Shown: positions 1 through 7,454 of the stretch, piece by piece
Numbering within the stretch: the first letter of the stretch is position 1
Layout of the letters: each line of letters begins with the position of its first letter
NCBI GenBank assembly: GCA_910584735.1
Contig: CAJUBM010000066.1
Coordinates: forward strand, 1-16,417
Direction of reading: 5' to 3'
DNA length: 16,417 bases
DNA from: an uncultured Muribaculaceae bacterium
GTDB taxonomy: Bacteria; Bacteroidota; Bacteroidia; Bacteroidales; Muribaculaceae
Notes under the pieces: generated by a model
Told to the model about the DNA's origin: nothing
The model's input: only the letters and a program-made list of their open reading frames with translations
The model's database searches: none
Position numbers and translations under genes: made by a program

Positions 1-49
1 TAAATATTAATATTTTAATAACAGTGGTAAGATTTTTATCGCACCACTA

Positions 50-316
50 CTAGTTGAAAAAGAAAATATAATCGTATAATTCCAGACGCCTGCGGATGAA
101 ATTTATCATCTTATAGCGGTTGAGAGCAACCGCCGGCCATCCCTCGTCAGGCCATGCCACGGTATGCACGTTAGGCGCCTTAGGCAATGTGCCATCGGTG
201 AACACAAAATAATCTTTCTGTGCTTCGGGGATGAAATGCAGTTCACAAGATTTATAGAACCCATCCCAAAGACGTACATAACGCCCTATACCCACATATA
301 TGATTCCGATTTTCAT
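50..316 (-). pseudogene. GT6 family glycosyltransferase (ABO-like), N-terminal fragment
   Basis: The 88-residue reading frame starts with MKIGIIYVGIGRY and continues with FYKSCELHF (20-28), YFVFTD (36-41), GWP (59-61) and a final YDYIFFFN. This order matches the N-terminal third of bacterial GT6 enzymes, relatives of the mammalian ABO blood-group transferases that add GalNAc or Gal to fucosylated acceptors. In the family, FFFN begins the NxN motif that replaces the DxD metal site of the mammalian enzymes. Here the first Asn is followed directly by two tandem TAG codons (50-52 and 47-49). Intact bacterial GT6 proteins are roughly 230-250 residues, so the acceptor and most of the donor site are missing. 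Neither other forward frame past the stop (1-49) restores an NAN-like sequence. The gene sits 105 bases downstream of mutB, behind a terminator-like hairpin, with no clear promoter of its own. I judge it a remnant. Family assignment is from recalled motifs, not from a search. Confidence 0.72.
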
Positions 317-357
317 AGCCTTATCGTCAGGGAGTATAATCTAACAATTAAAGTAAG

Positions 358-392
358 CCGTCAGGGCATCCGCGAACGGAAAGCCCTGACGG
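358..392 (-). terminator. Probable terminator of the mutA-mutB operon
   Basis: A perfect 10-bp inverted repeat (CCGTCAGGGC at 358-367, GCCCTGACGG at 383-392) lies 30 bases after the mutB stop. Read on the minus strand, the 15-nt loop holds a further 4-bp stem, TCCG/CGGA, capped by TTCG. The 3' flank on the minus strand is CTTACTTTAATTG, which is U-rich but not a clean run, so termination strength is uncertain. The core CGTCAGGG recurs at 325-332, giving the right arm an alternative partner. Confidence 0.6.
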
Positions 393-421
393 TTCTTATA
401 ATAACCAAATGGCTAATGGCA

Positions 422-2560
422 TCAAGCCTCTTCGCCATTAAGAATCTCAATCATACGTATCGCGGCAGTGGGGATACGTGTGCCGGGGCCGAAGATTGCA
501 GCCACACCGGCTTTATAGAGGAAGTCGTAATCCTGCGCGGGGATAACGCCGCCGGCAATCACTATGATATCCTCACGACCGAGTTTCTTTAGTTCTTCGA
601 TAACCTGGGGTACAAGGGTCTTATGACCGGCAGCCAGAGATGATACACCCAGCACGTGCACATCGTTCTCCACTGCCTGGCGGGCAGCCTCTTCCGGAGT
701 CTGGAACAACGGGCCCATATCCACGTCGAAACCGCAGTCGGCGTAACCTGTAGCTACAACCTTGGCTCCACGGTCGTGACCGTCCTGGCCCATCTTGGCA
801 ATCATGATACGCGGCTGACGACCTTCGCGCTTTGCGAAGTCTTCGACCATCTGCTGGGCGCGGATGAAGTCGGGATCGTTCTTGGTTTCGTTAGAATACA
901 CGCCTGATATAGTACGGATTACAGCTTTATAACGTCCTACGACATCCTCGCAGGCATCTGATATTTCACCGAGAGTGGCACGCAGACCGGCAGCTTTCAC
1001 GGCAAGGTCAAGAAGGTTGCCCTCCTTTGTACGTACACATTCCGTGATTGCGGCAAGCGCTTTCTTTACGGCCTCTTCGTCACGGTCAGCCTTAAGCTCG
1101 TTCAGGCGCTCAATCTGCGAATGGCGCACCTCTGTATTGTCAATCTCAAGAATATCGATGGGATCCTCATGCTCGAGACGGTACTTGTTGATACCCACGA
1201 TGGTCTGGCGCCCTGAGTCAATACGAGCCTGTGTGCGGGCGGCAGCCTCCTCGATACGGAGTTTGGGAAGCCCGGTCTCGATAGCCTTGGCCATACCGCC
1301 GAGTTTCTCGATTTCCTGGATATGCTCCCATGCACGGTGTGCAATCTCGTTGGTAAGAGATTCAACATAATACGAACCTGCCCACGGGTCAATCTCCTTG
1401 CATACGTAGGTCTCCTCCTGGATATATATCTGCGTGTTACGCGCGATACGTGCTGAGAAGTCCGTAGGAAGGGCAATAGCCTCGTCAAGAGCATTGGTGT
1501 GGAGACTCTGCGTGTGGCCGAGGGCGGCACCCATAGCCTCGATACATGTACGTCCCACGTTGTTGAAGGGATCCTGCTCGGTAAGCGACCAGCCGGAGGT
1601 CTGCGAGTGAGTACGCAGCGCCAGCGACTTGGGATTCTTCGGGTTGAACTGGCTTACAATCTTAGCCCAAAGCATACGGGCGGCGCGCATCTTGGCAACC
1701 TCCATAAAGAAATTCATGCCGATGGCCCAGAAGAAGCTCAGACGGGGAGCGAAAGAGTCGATATCCATGCCGGCGTTCACACCTGCGCGAAGGTATTCCA
1801 GACCGTCGGCAAGCGTGTAGGCCAACTCGATATCGCATGTCGCACCGGCCTCCTGCATATGGTAGCCCGAGATTGAAATCGAGTTGAACTTAGGCATGTT
1901 CTGCGAGGTATACTCGAAGATGTCGGCGATTATACGCATCGAGAACTCGGGAGGATATATATAGGTGTTACGCACCATGAACTCCTTCAGAATATCGTTC
2001 TGTATGGTACCCGCCATCTCTTCAAGTTTGGCACCCTGTTCAAGTCCGGCGTTGATATAGAAAGCGAGTACGGGAAGTACGGCGCCGTTCATGGTCATCG
2101 ACACAGACATTTTGTTCAGGGGTATGCCATCGAAGAGCACCTTCATATCCTCAATCGAGCATATGGAAACACCGGCCTTACCTACGTCGCCGACAACACG
2201 GGGATGGTCAGCGTCATAGCCACGGTGTGTGGCAAGGTCGAAGGCCACTGACAGACCCTTCTGTCCGGAGGCAAGGTTACGACGGTAGAACGCGTTCGAT
2301 TCAGCAGCGGTTGAGAATCCGGCATACTGACGGATGGTCCAAGGGCGGATGGCGTACATACCGCTGTACGGGCCGCGCAGGAAGGGGGGCAGACCTGCCA
2401 CGTAGTCAAGATGCTCCATGCCCTCAAGGTCGGCACGGGTATATACCGGCTTAACAGGAATCAGTTCCGGGGTAACCCAGTCCTCGCCGGAGGTTGCGGG
2501 CGCCTTGGCGGGGCCGAAGGCGTCGGCTATAATATCTATGTTTTTAAATTCAGGTTTCAT
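422..2560 (-). CDS. mutB: Methylmalonyl-CoA mutase, large (catalytic) subunit
   Basis: This 712-residue cytoplasmic protein is the catalytic subunit that interconverts succinyl-CoA and (R)-methylmalonyl-CoA using adenosylcobalamin, a step in propionate formation by gut Bacteroidales. The N-terminal TIM barrel (about 40-560) carries the signature YAGFSTAAESN, with the expected catalytic Tyr at 79, RNTYIYPPEFSMR (197-209) and SGYHMQEAGAT with His234. The C-terminal B12-binding domain (about 585-712) has the base-off motif DxHxxG as D593-G-H595-D-R-G598, where His595 is the lower axial cobalt ligand, followed by GVSSLAAGH and IAGG. Length is normal for the family. The start at 2560 lies 12 bases after the mutA stop, so the two subunits are co-transcribed and probably translationally linked. 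No key residue appears missing. The main alternatives, isobutyryl-CoA or ethylmalonyl-CoA mutase, are less likely because of the paired small subunit. Confidence 0.97.
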   Translation of the reverse strand: MKPEFKNIDIIADAFGPAKAPATSGEDWVTPELIPVKPVYTRADLEGMEHLDYVAGLPPFLRGPYSGMYAIRPWTIRQYAGFSTAAESNAFYRRNLASGQKGLSVAFDLATHRGYDADHPRVVGDVGKAGVSICSIEDMKVLFDGIPLNKMSVSMTMNGAVLPVLAFYINAGLEQGAKLEEMAGTIQNDILKEFMVRNTYIYPPEFSMRIIADIFEYTSQNMPKFNSISISGYHMQEAGATCDIELAYTLADGLEYLRAGVNAGMDIDSFAPRLSFFWAIGMNFFMEVAKMRAARMLWAKIVSQFNPKNPKSLALRTHSQTSGWSLTEQDPFNNVGRTCIEAMGAALGHTQSLHTNALDEAIALPTDFSARIARNTQIYIQEETYVCKEIDPWAGSYYVESLTNEIAHRAWEHIQEIEKLGGMAKAIETGLPKLRIEEAAARTQARIDSGRQTIVGINKYRLEHEDPIDILEIDNTEVRHSQIERLNELKADRDEEAVKKALAAITECVRTKEGNLLDLAVKAAGLRATLGEISDACEDVVGRYKAVIRTISGVYSNETKNDPDFIRAQQMVEDFAKREGRQPRIMIAKMGQDGHDRGAKVVATGYADCGFDVDMGPLFQTPEEAARQAVENDVHVLGVSSLAAGHKTLVPQVIEELKKLGREDIIVIAGGVIPAQDYDFLYKAGVAAIFGPGTRIPTAAIRMIEILNGEEA

Positions 2561-2572
2561 GGCTGGAAAAGG

Positions 2573-4480
2573 TTATTTCTTGAGAAGTCGTTCGTTGAAG
2601 CCACGGAGGGTCTCGAGTACGTTGCTGCGCACATGGATAAAGTTATTTATCCCGAGAGCCTTCAGGTCATCAGTGCAGGCCGGAGCGCCGGCAACTACGA
2701 ATTCAGCGCGGCCGTCAAGCAGCTTGAACGCCTCAGGCGCATACTGGGCATATTCGTCATCGGAGGAGCAAAGAATAACAATGTCCGCACCTTTCTCCAT
2801 GGCGGCATCTATACCCTCCTGGACGGTCTTGAAACCGATATTGTCAAGAATCTCGTAACCTGCGCAGCCGAAGAAGTTCGATGAGAACTGTGCGCGGGCA
2901 AGACGCATGGCAAGGTTACCGATAGTGAGCATAAAGGCTTTGGGACGGTTCGAAGCAGCCTCGGTCTGTAGACGCAGCAATTCGAAATCGCTTGCCATAC
3001 GGGTGTCACACAGCTTGCGGGTCTCATCGGTAGAGCAGGCGTTGCCATTTCCGCAGCCACAGCCCTTTTCTTCCTCTTTGCCTTCAACCTTACATTCCTC
3101 GGCGGCAGCGGAGGAACCGGCCTCGATTTTCTCGGCAGCGAACTCGTTGAAGTTGGGGAACTGGTTCGTCCCAAGGAGAATCTCTTTGCGCCGTGCCATA
3201 TCATCGTGGCGTTTGCGGCAGGAAGCATTCACAGCGCCCTGCACCTCGGCAGAGTTCACACATGCGAAGAAACCGCCTTTCTCGTCAACTTCAAGGAACA
3301 GCTTCCATGCCTCACGTGCCAGCGACACGGTAAGGGTCTCGACGTAGTACGAACCGCCTGCGGGGTCGGCAACTTTGTCAAGGTGGCTCTCCTCTTTTAG
3401 AAGGAGCTGCTGGTTGCGGGCGATACGCTCGGAGAACTCATCGGGGGTCTTGAAGGGGGCATCGAACGGGGTCACCGTTATTGAGTCCACCCCGGCCAGG
3501 GCTGCCGACATAGCCTCAGTCTGGCTACGGAGCAGGTTCACATGCGCATCGAACAGCGTCTGGTTGAAACGCGAAGTCGCAGCGTGGCACATCATCTTGC
3601 AGTCATCTTTCGATGCAGGCTTGTATTGTTCCACAATCTGAGCCCAAAGCATACGTGCTGCGCGGAACTTGGCGAGTTCCATGAAATAATTGGAGGAGAC
3701 ACCCATGTTGAATTTCACACGGCGGGCCACTTCTCCGGCTTCCACACCGGCCTCAGTGAGGAGGGTCAGCCACTGTGCGCCCCAGCTAAGAGCATATCCC
3801 AGTTCCTGGAATATATATGCACCGGCATTGTTGAACATCACAGAGTCAACACCCAGCACACGCAGCGCCGGCACATCTTTTACAGCCTCTATAAGTTCCT
3901 TTGCCGTAGCGGCAACAGCCTCGGCATTTATCTCTGCCCCGTGACGGAAAGCAGGTTTGAGCGGATTATAATCTATGGAACCGTGGAAAACGGACTCGGC
4001 TTTCTTTTCTTTAAGCACCTCTACGAGAGCCTTTGCCAAATCAAGAGCCTTGCGCGGGCAAGTAGAGAAATTCACCTCCACTTTCTCCAGATCGATGCCC
4101 TCAAGAAGGGTCTCGACAGTCTGGCGGCTGGGCTCCTTAACCTTGAAACCAAGTGCGTTCACACCCCTTTCAAGCACCTCGCGGGCTGTGGCATTGGCCT
4201 CGCCAGCTTCGGTAGCGATGATTTCCTGACGGGTAAGCCAGTGGTTGTTGTCACGCGTACCACGTATATAGGGAAATTCCCCGGGGAGGGAGTTGAGGGT
4301 CTTGAAATCCTCAATATCAGCGCGCTGATACATCGGCTGCACCGAGAAACCCTCGTTGGTGCGCCATACCAGTTTCTTGTCGAACGGTACGCCTTTGAGG
4401 TCGGCGTCCACCTTGGCGCGCCATGTCTCATAGCTCACCGGCGGAAACTGGGAGAACAGTTTTTCTTTGTTATCTGCCAT
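2573..4480 (-). CDS. mutA: Methylmalonyl-CoA mutase, small subunit
   Basis: This 635-residue protein is the non-catalytic partner of MutB in the heterodimeric mutase. It shows the degenerate TIM barrel of the family (about 30-450; for example FNMGVSSNYFMELAKFRAARM at 257-277 and DPAGGSYYVETLT at 372-384) and a C-terminal B12-domain-like fold (about 510-635). The DxHxxG cobalamin motif is absent: the equivalent region reads NFFGCAGYEILDNIGF. This is normal for small subunits, which do not bind the cofactor. An unusual feature is a low-complexity linker at about 453-495 containing C463, C474, C476, C482 and C491 around GCGCGNGNAC. It is the first gene of the operon, with a good promoter about 100 bases upstream and mutB 12 bases downstream. 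The start at 4480 gives the family-typical N-terminus, MADNKEKLFSQFPPVSYETW. Confidence 0.96.
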   Translation of the reverse strand: MADNKEKLFSQFPPVSYETWRAKVDADLKGVPFDKKLVWRTNEGFSVQPMYQRADIEDFKTLNSLPGEFPYIRGTRDNNHWLTRQEIIATEAGEANATAREVLERGVNALGFKVKEPSRQTVETLLEGIDLEKVEVNFSTCPRKALDLAKALVEVLKEKKAESVFHGSIDYNPLKPAFRHGAEINAEAVAATAKELIEAVKDVPALRVLGVDSVMFNNAGAYIFQELGYALSWGAQWLTLLTEAGVEAGEVARRVKFNMGVSSNYFMELAKFRAARMLWAQIVEQYKPASKDDCKMMCHAATSRFNQTLFDAHVNLLRSQTEAMSAALAGVDSITVTPFDAPFKTPDEFSERIARNQQLLLKEESHLDKVADPAGGSYYVETLTVSLAREAWKLFLEVDEKGGFFACVNSAEVQGAVNASCRKRHDDMARRKEILLGTNQFPNFNEFAAEKIEAGSSAAAEECKVEGKEEEKGCGCGNGNACSTDETRKLCDTRMASDFELLRLQTEAASNRPKAFMLTIGNLAMRLARAQFSSNFFGCAGYEILDNIGFKTVQEGIDAAMEKGADIVILCSSDDEYAQYAPEAFKLLDGRAEFVVAGAPACTDDLKALGINNFIHVRSNVLETLRGFNERLLKK

Positions 4481-4515
4481 GATAATCGGTTATAAGAATA
4501 ATTTGCTGTTTTTCA

Positions 4516-4573
4516 CGGTAGGGGCTACCGCCTGCCACATATCGAAAAATCGTATGCGTTGGACAGCTACCCC
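4516..4573 (-). other. Structured 5' leader of mutA mRNA
   Basis: Between the predicted transcription start (about 4577) and the mutA start codon lie about 97 bases. They contain a perfect 6-bp hairpin (CGGTAG 4516-4521, loop 4522-4524, CTACCG 4525-4530), a bulged hairpin around ATCGAAAAATCGTAT (4541-4555), and a CTACCCC stretch (4567-4573) that could pair with the GGTAG-type segments. The leader is much shorter than a cobalamin riboswitch and shows no B12-box sequence, so I call it only a structured leader of unknown role. Confidence 0.35.
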
Positions 4574-4583
4574 ATTCTTCGCG

Positions 4584-4615
4584 CAAATTTACAAACCTTA
4601 CTTTATTCCTCCAAA
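4584..4615 (-). promoter_or_regulatory. Promoter of mutA-mutB
   Basis: On the minus strand, a -33 element TTTG (complement at 4612-4615) is followed after 20 bases by a -7 element TAAATTTG (complement at 4584-4591). This is an exact match to the Bacteroidetes primary-sigma consensus TTTG-(19-21)-TAnnTTTG. Transcription would start near 4577, leaving a leader of about 97 nt before mutA. Confidence 0.7.
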
Positions 4616-4656
4616 TAATTTCCCAAAAATCGGAGGAGATACCATCGGATTATAAT

Positions 4657-4699
4657 ACGGATGTCGGAAAGTGATTAATTCTCATTCTCCGACATCCGT
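4657..4699 (-). terminator. Hairpin terminator downstream of the transglutaminase-like gene
   Basis: A perfect 12-bp inverted repeat (ACGGATGTCGGA at 4657-4668, TCCGACATCCGT at 4688-4699) with a 19-nt loop lies 42 bases past the stop of the last gene of the ROK operon. Its clean T-tract (4699-4703) is on the plus-strand side. On the minus strand the 3' flank is only ATTATAATCC. It probably ends the minus-strand operon and may also block plus-strand antisense transcription. Confidence 0.65.
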
Positions 4700-4741
4700 T
4701 TTTCCGTATCTCTTTTCATGAACAAGGGTGAAGGAATATTG

Positions 4742-7408
4742 CTAATCCCCTATTTTTGAAAGCGTCTGCAAAAGCTGCTCACCCAGCCCGATGGTATAGC
4801 CTGAGGAAACGAACACAATGCGGTTGAACGAGTCCGCTATCACAAACACCGGGTAATCAGGGTTACCAAGATGAAGAGACTCTCTGATTTCGTTGAGCGA
4901 CACATTATCTTTGTCAACTCCGAAACAGAGTGTTGACGGGAGGTTCTTAAAAAGCTCCCGGCGGAATGATGAGGCATCTCCTTCCGATCCAAAAAGCACC
5001 ACAATCCGATTTCCCGCATCTTCCAACTGCGTCTTCACTGCGGCAATATCATTGAGCGCATGGGCCGACGGCTCATGGTTGGGAGCTATAATACCGAGGA
5101 TATAATAGCCACGCCCGGTGGTGGAAAGGATGCTTTTGTCGGCATCTTCCGATAAATCGTGATAGATATTTTCGGCGTTCAACGCGCCTATAACCGACAC
5201 TGCCGAGGAATCCTGACGTATATGCAGCGGAAGAACGGTAGTAGCGCCAGGCTTGATTGTGAAAATCGTATTCTCTGCCAGGACACCCCCGTTGGCAAGC
5301 CGCTGGCCCGTTACGAGTATATAGCTCCCGGCATCAAGAGCGACAGGCTGGCGGAACAACGTGCTGTAGCTTTCCCCCTCGTCATATTCCAACAGACGGG
5401 GCAGGCCGTCCTCTATCTTTGAGATGCTGAATGAGGAATAATATTTAGGGTCCACCACATACCCTTCAGGGCTGAAATCCAATTGCAACATCCCCTTTTC
5501 AAGACCCGCAGACACGCCCTCGCCCCCTCGGCCGGTTGCTCCGAATGAGACATCATGCCATCCGCTTCCATCGGAAGAGGCATACTGCGTCTTTGCTGTT
5601 ACGGGGTCAATACGCGCGGGGATGCCGATGCTCCTTGCAACGGCTACGAAAATCATATTACGCGAAACCGGGTTTCCTTTTCCGGCCTTATAGACGGCCA
5701 TAGGGTTCATTCGCAGATTCTGAGGGTTCTCATTGACATCCATAACTATATTCGCATCAATCCAATCGGCAAGAATCTGTGGATTTTCCCGCATACTTAC
5801 AGCCTCAGCCTCCGGGAACAACCCCGACAGATATTGTTTATACGGCACCAGTCCTTCATTCTCCACTCGCGGATTTAATACATATCTATTATAGATATCC
5901 GCCTCCATTGTGGCCGGGCGTTCCGGCGTAAATTTAATATTATCAACGACCACCTCCATAGGGATGTCGCGCCGGTCTTTCTCACTAACCGACATCAATA
6001 AATCCAACGCCTTGCCCCGTGCCGGAGCCTCCAATCCTTTCAGACATTCGATTATAGAGCCGTGGTTGCCACGCGATTCTACAAGCGTACGGGCCAGGAC
6101 ATCGGCGTCCACACCGAGTTCACGGGCTAATTCCCGCGCCTGTTCCTCTGTGGCGAATGTTGCCATATAGGCATGCCTTATAGAGTCCTCGTAAGCCAGC
6201 CTCTTAATATTAGCAGCCTTTTGCGCGGCATCAGGTTCGGGTATGGTAACGCCGCCGGGAGGGGGCGTCAGGTCAAACGTAGATGTAGATGAATGTGCCA
6301 CATTCTTATCAAGGACGATTTTCACGACCGAATTATCGCTCGCCTTAGCCTTGGCAAAACCATAATTATTACCGTCAGATGCCCATACCACCATATCCCC
6401 TTTTCCTGCCAAAAGGGACGCCCGGCCATCCTCACCCGATTTTTTTGATGCCACGGGATAATATTCCGCATAATTGTACAGGCAGAAATTAACAGTGGCA
6501 TCTTTTACCCGGTTGCCTTGAGTGTCTGATACCTCTACATCAATCTGGTGGACCGGGGCATAGTTTGATGTTACATTTATACGTGTCACCAAGGGATGTT
6601 TCCACAACACTTCCTCCGGGCCGTCATAATCGCCGAACACATTGGTGTTCATAATCATCCCCCTTGAGGCGGGTGCGTTGAACCATGCAAGGTCAAGCAC
6701 AGGCTCGGGCTCACAAGCCCCGATAAAGTGCCATCGGCCATCGGCCCATGCCTCTACCCAGGCATGGTTGTCGTCGGTATGCGCCCATCGCGGGGTATAT
6801 ACCTGGCGGGCCGGGATTCCGACAGACCGCAATGCGGCAACAGTGAATGTCGACTCCTCTCCGCAACGACCTATGGCCTGACTTATCGAAGATAGTGGCG
6901 AGGAGGTACGCGCATCTGAGGGCTTATAAGTAACTTTCTCGTGACACCAATGGTTGACCTCCAGAATAGCATCCTCCATTGAAAGACCTTTGACACGCTC
7001 CTTTAATTCGGCATAGAACGCCGGGCGCGACATATCAAGGTTTTCATTATTGATTCTGACCGGCAACACGAAGTGTAGCCATTCGCGGTCAGGCACCCGG
7101 TGACCCCAATCCATCTCATCACGTGCCTTCAGGGACGAATTTATATTCTCCATATAATATGAGGCCGGATATGAAGCGATGTCGGGAAGAGACATGTAGG
7201 CATAGAGGAATTTCAGAGCCTCTTTCTGACGTTCATCCAAGGAGTCGGATGCCAGCAATCCCGAAAGCTCATCCTTGACCACCATACTGTCAAGCCTCTC
7301 GTAAAAAGCCTTGTCAACCGAGGAGGAAGGGAGCGCTGTGACAGCCGAAACCACAACAGAGGACAAAAGACAACCGGCGGCAAACACCGGGATAAAAAAA
7401 CGTTTCAT
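4742..7408 (-). CDS. Secreted transglutaminase-like protein with thioredoxin-like C-terminus
   Basis: An 888-residue exported protein. The signal peptide is about residues 1-25 (MKRFFIPVFAAGC..., likely cut after VTA). A transglutaminase-core module spans about 145-245: Cys182 in GRCGEES, His215 in NHAWVEAW and, in the third-residue region, GACEPEP (Glu233). A beta-sandwich region resembling carboxypeptidase-regulatory/Cna-B domains follows (about 280-370). Residues about 545-625 look like a second, degenerate transglutaminase-like module: VAVARSIGIPAR (588-599) parallels VAALRSVGIPAR (190-201), but the Cys position is Pro580. The C-terminal 120 residues resemble a TlpA/peroxiredoxin-like fold (YYILGIIAPNHEPS, NPDYPVFVIAD) with no CxxC. 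Such proteins may act as peptidases or amidases; the substrate is unknown. It is the last gene of the operon, 46 bases after cutC with no promoter in the gap, and is followed by a terminator hairpin. Confidence 0.85.
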   Translation of the reverse strand: MKRFFIPVFAAGCLLSSVVVSAVTALPSSSVDKAFYERLDSMVVKDELSGLLASDSLDERQKEALKFLYAYMSLPDIASYPASYYMENINSSLKARDEMDWGHRVPDREWLHFVLPVRINNENLDMSRPAFYAELKERVKGLSMEDAILEVNHWCHEKVTYKPSDARTSSPLSSISQAIGRCGEESTFTVAALRSVGIPARQVYTPRWAHTDDNHAWVEAWADGRWHFIGACEPEPVLDLAWFNAPASRGMIMNTNVFGDYDGPEEVLWKHPLVTRINVTSNYAPVHQIDVEVSDTQGNRVKDATVNFCLYNYAEYYPVASKKSGEDGRASLLAGKGDMVVWASDGNNYGFAKAKASDNSVVKIVLDKNVAHSSTSTFDLTPPPGGVTIPEPDAAQKAANIKRLAYEDSIRHAYMATFATEEQARELARELGVDADVLARTLVESRGNHGSIIECLKGLEAPARGKALDLLMSVSEKDRRDIPMEVVVDNIKFTPERPATMEADIYNRYVLNPRVENEGLVPYKQYLSGLFPEAEAVSMRENPQILADWIDANIVMDVNENPQNLRMNPMAVYKAGKGNPVSRNMIFVAVARSIGIPARIDPVTAKTQYASSDGSGWHDVSFGATGRGGEGVSAGLEKGMLQLDFSPEGYVVDPKYYSSFSISKIEDGLPRLLEYDEGESYSTLFRQPVALDAGSYILVTGQRLANGGVLAENTIFTIKPGATTVLPLHIRQDSSAVSVIGALNAENIYHDLSEDADKSILSTTGRGYYILGIIAPNHEPSAHALNDIAAVKTQLEDAGNRIVVLFGSEGDASSFRRELFKNLPSTLCFGVDKDNVSLNEIRESLHLGNPDYPVFVIADSFNRIVFVSSGYTIGLGEQLLQTLSKIGD

Positions 7409-7454
7409 GGTTAGATTTATATTTTCTTGATTATGAGCATTGTATCTGCGATTA

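Noticed and set aside
3542..4495. Long plus-strand open frame (317 codons) opposite mutA
   Set aside because: It is antisense to a fully convincing mutA gene, has no recognisable motifs, and is explained by the codon bias of the real gene.
4481..4660. Cobalamin riboswitch upstream of mutAB
   Set aside because: No B12-box sequence, and the distance between the good promoter and mutA (about 97 nt) is too short for this riboswitch class.
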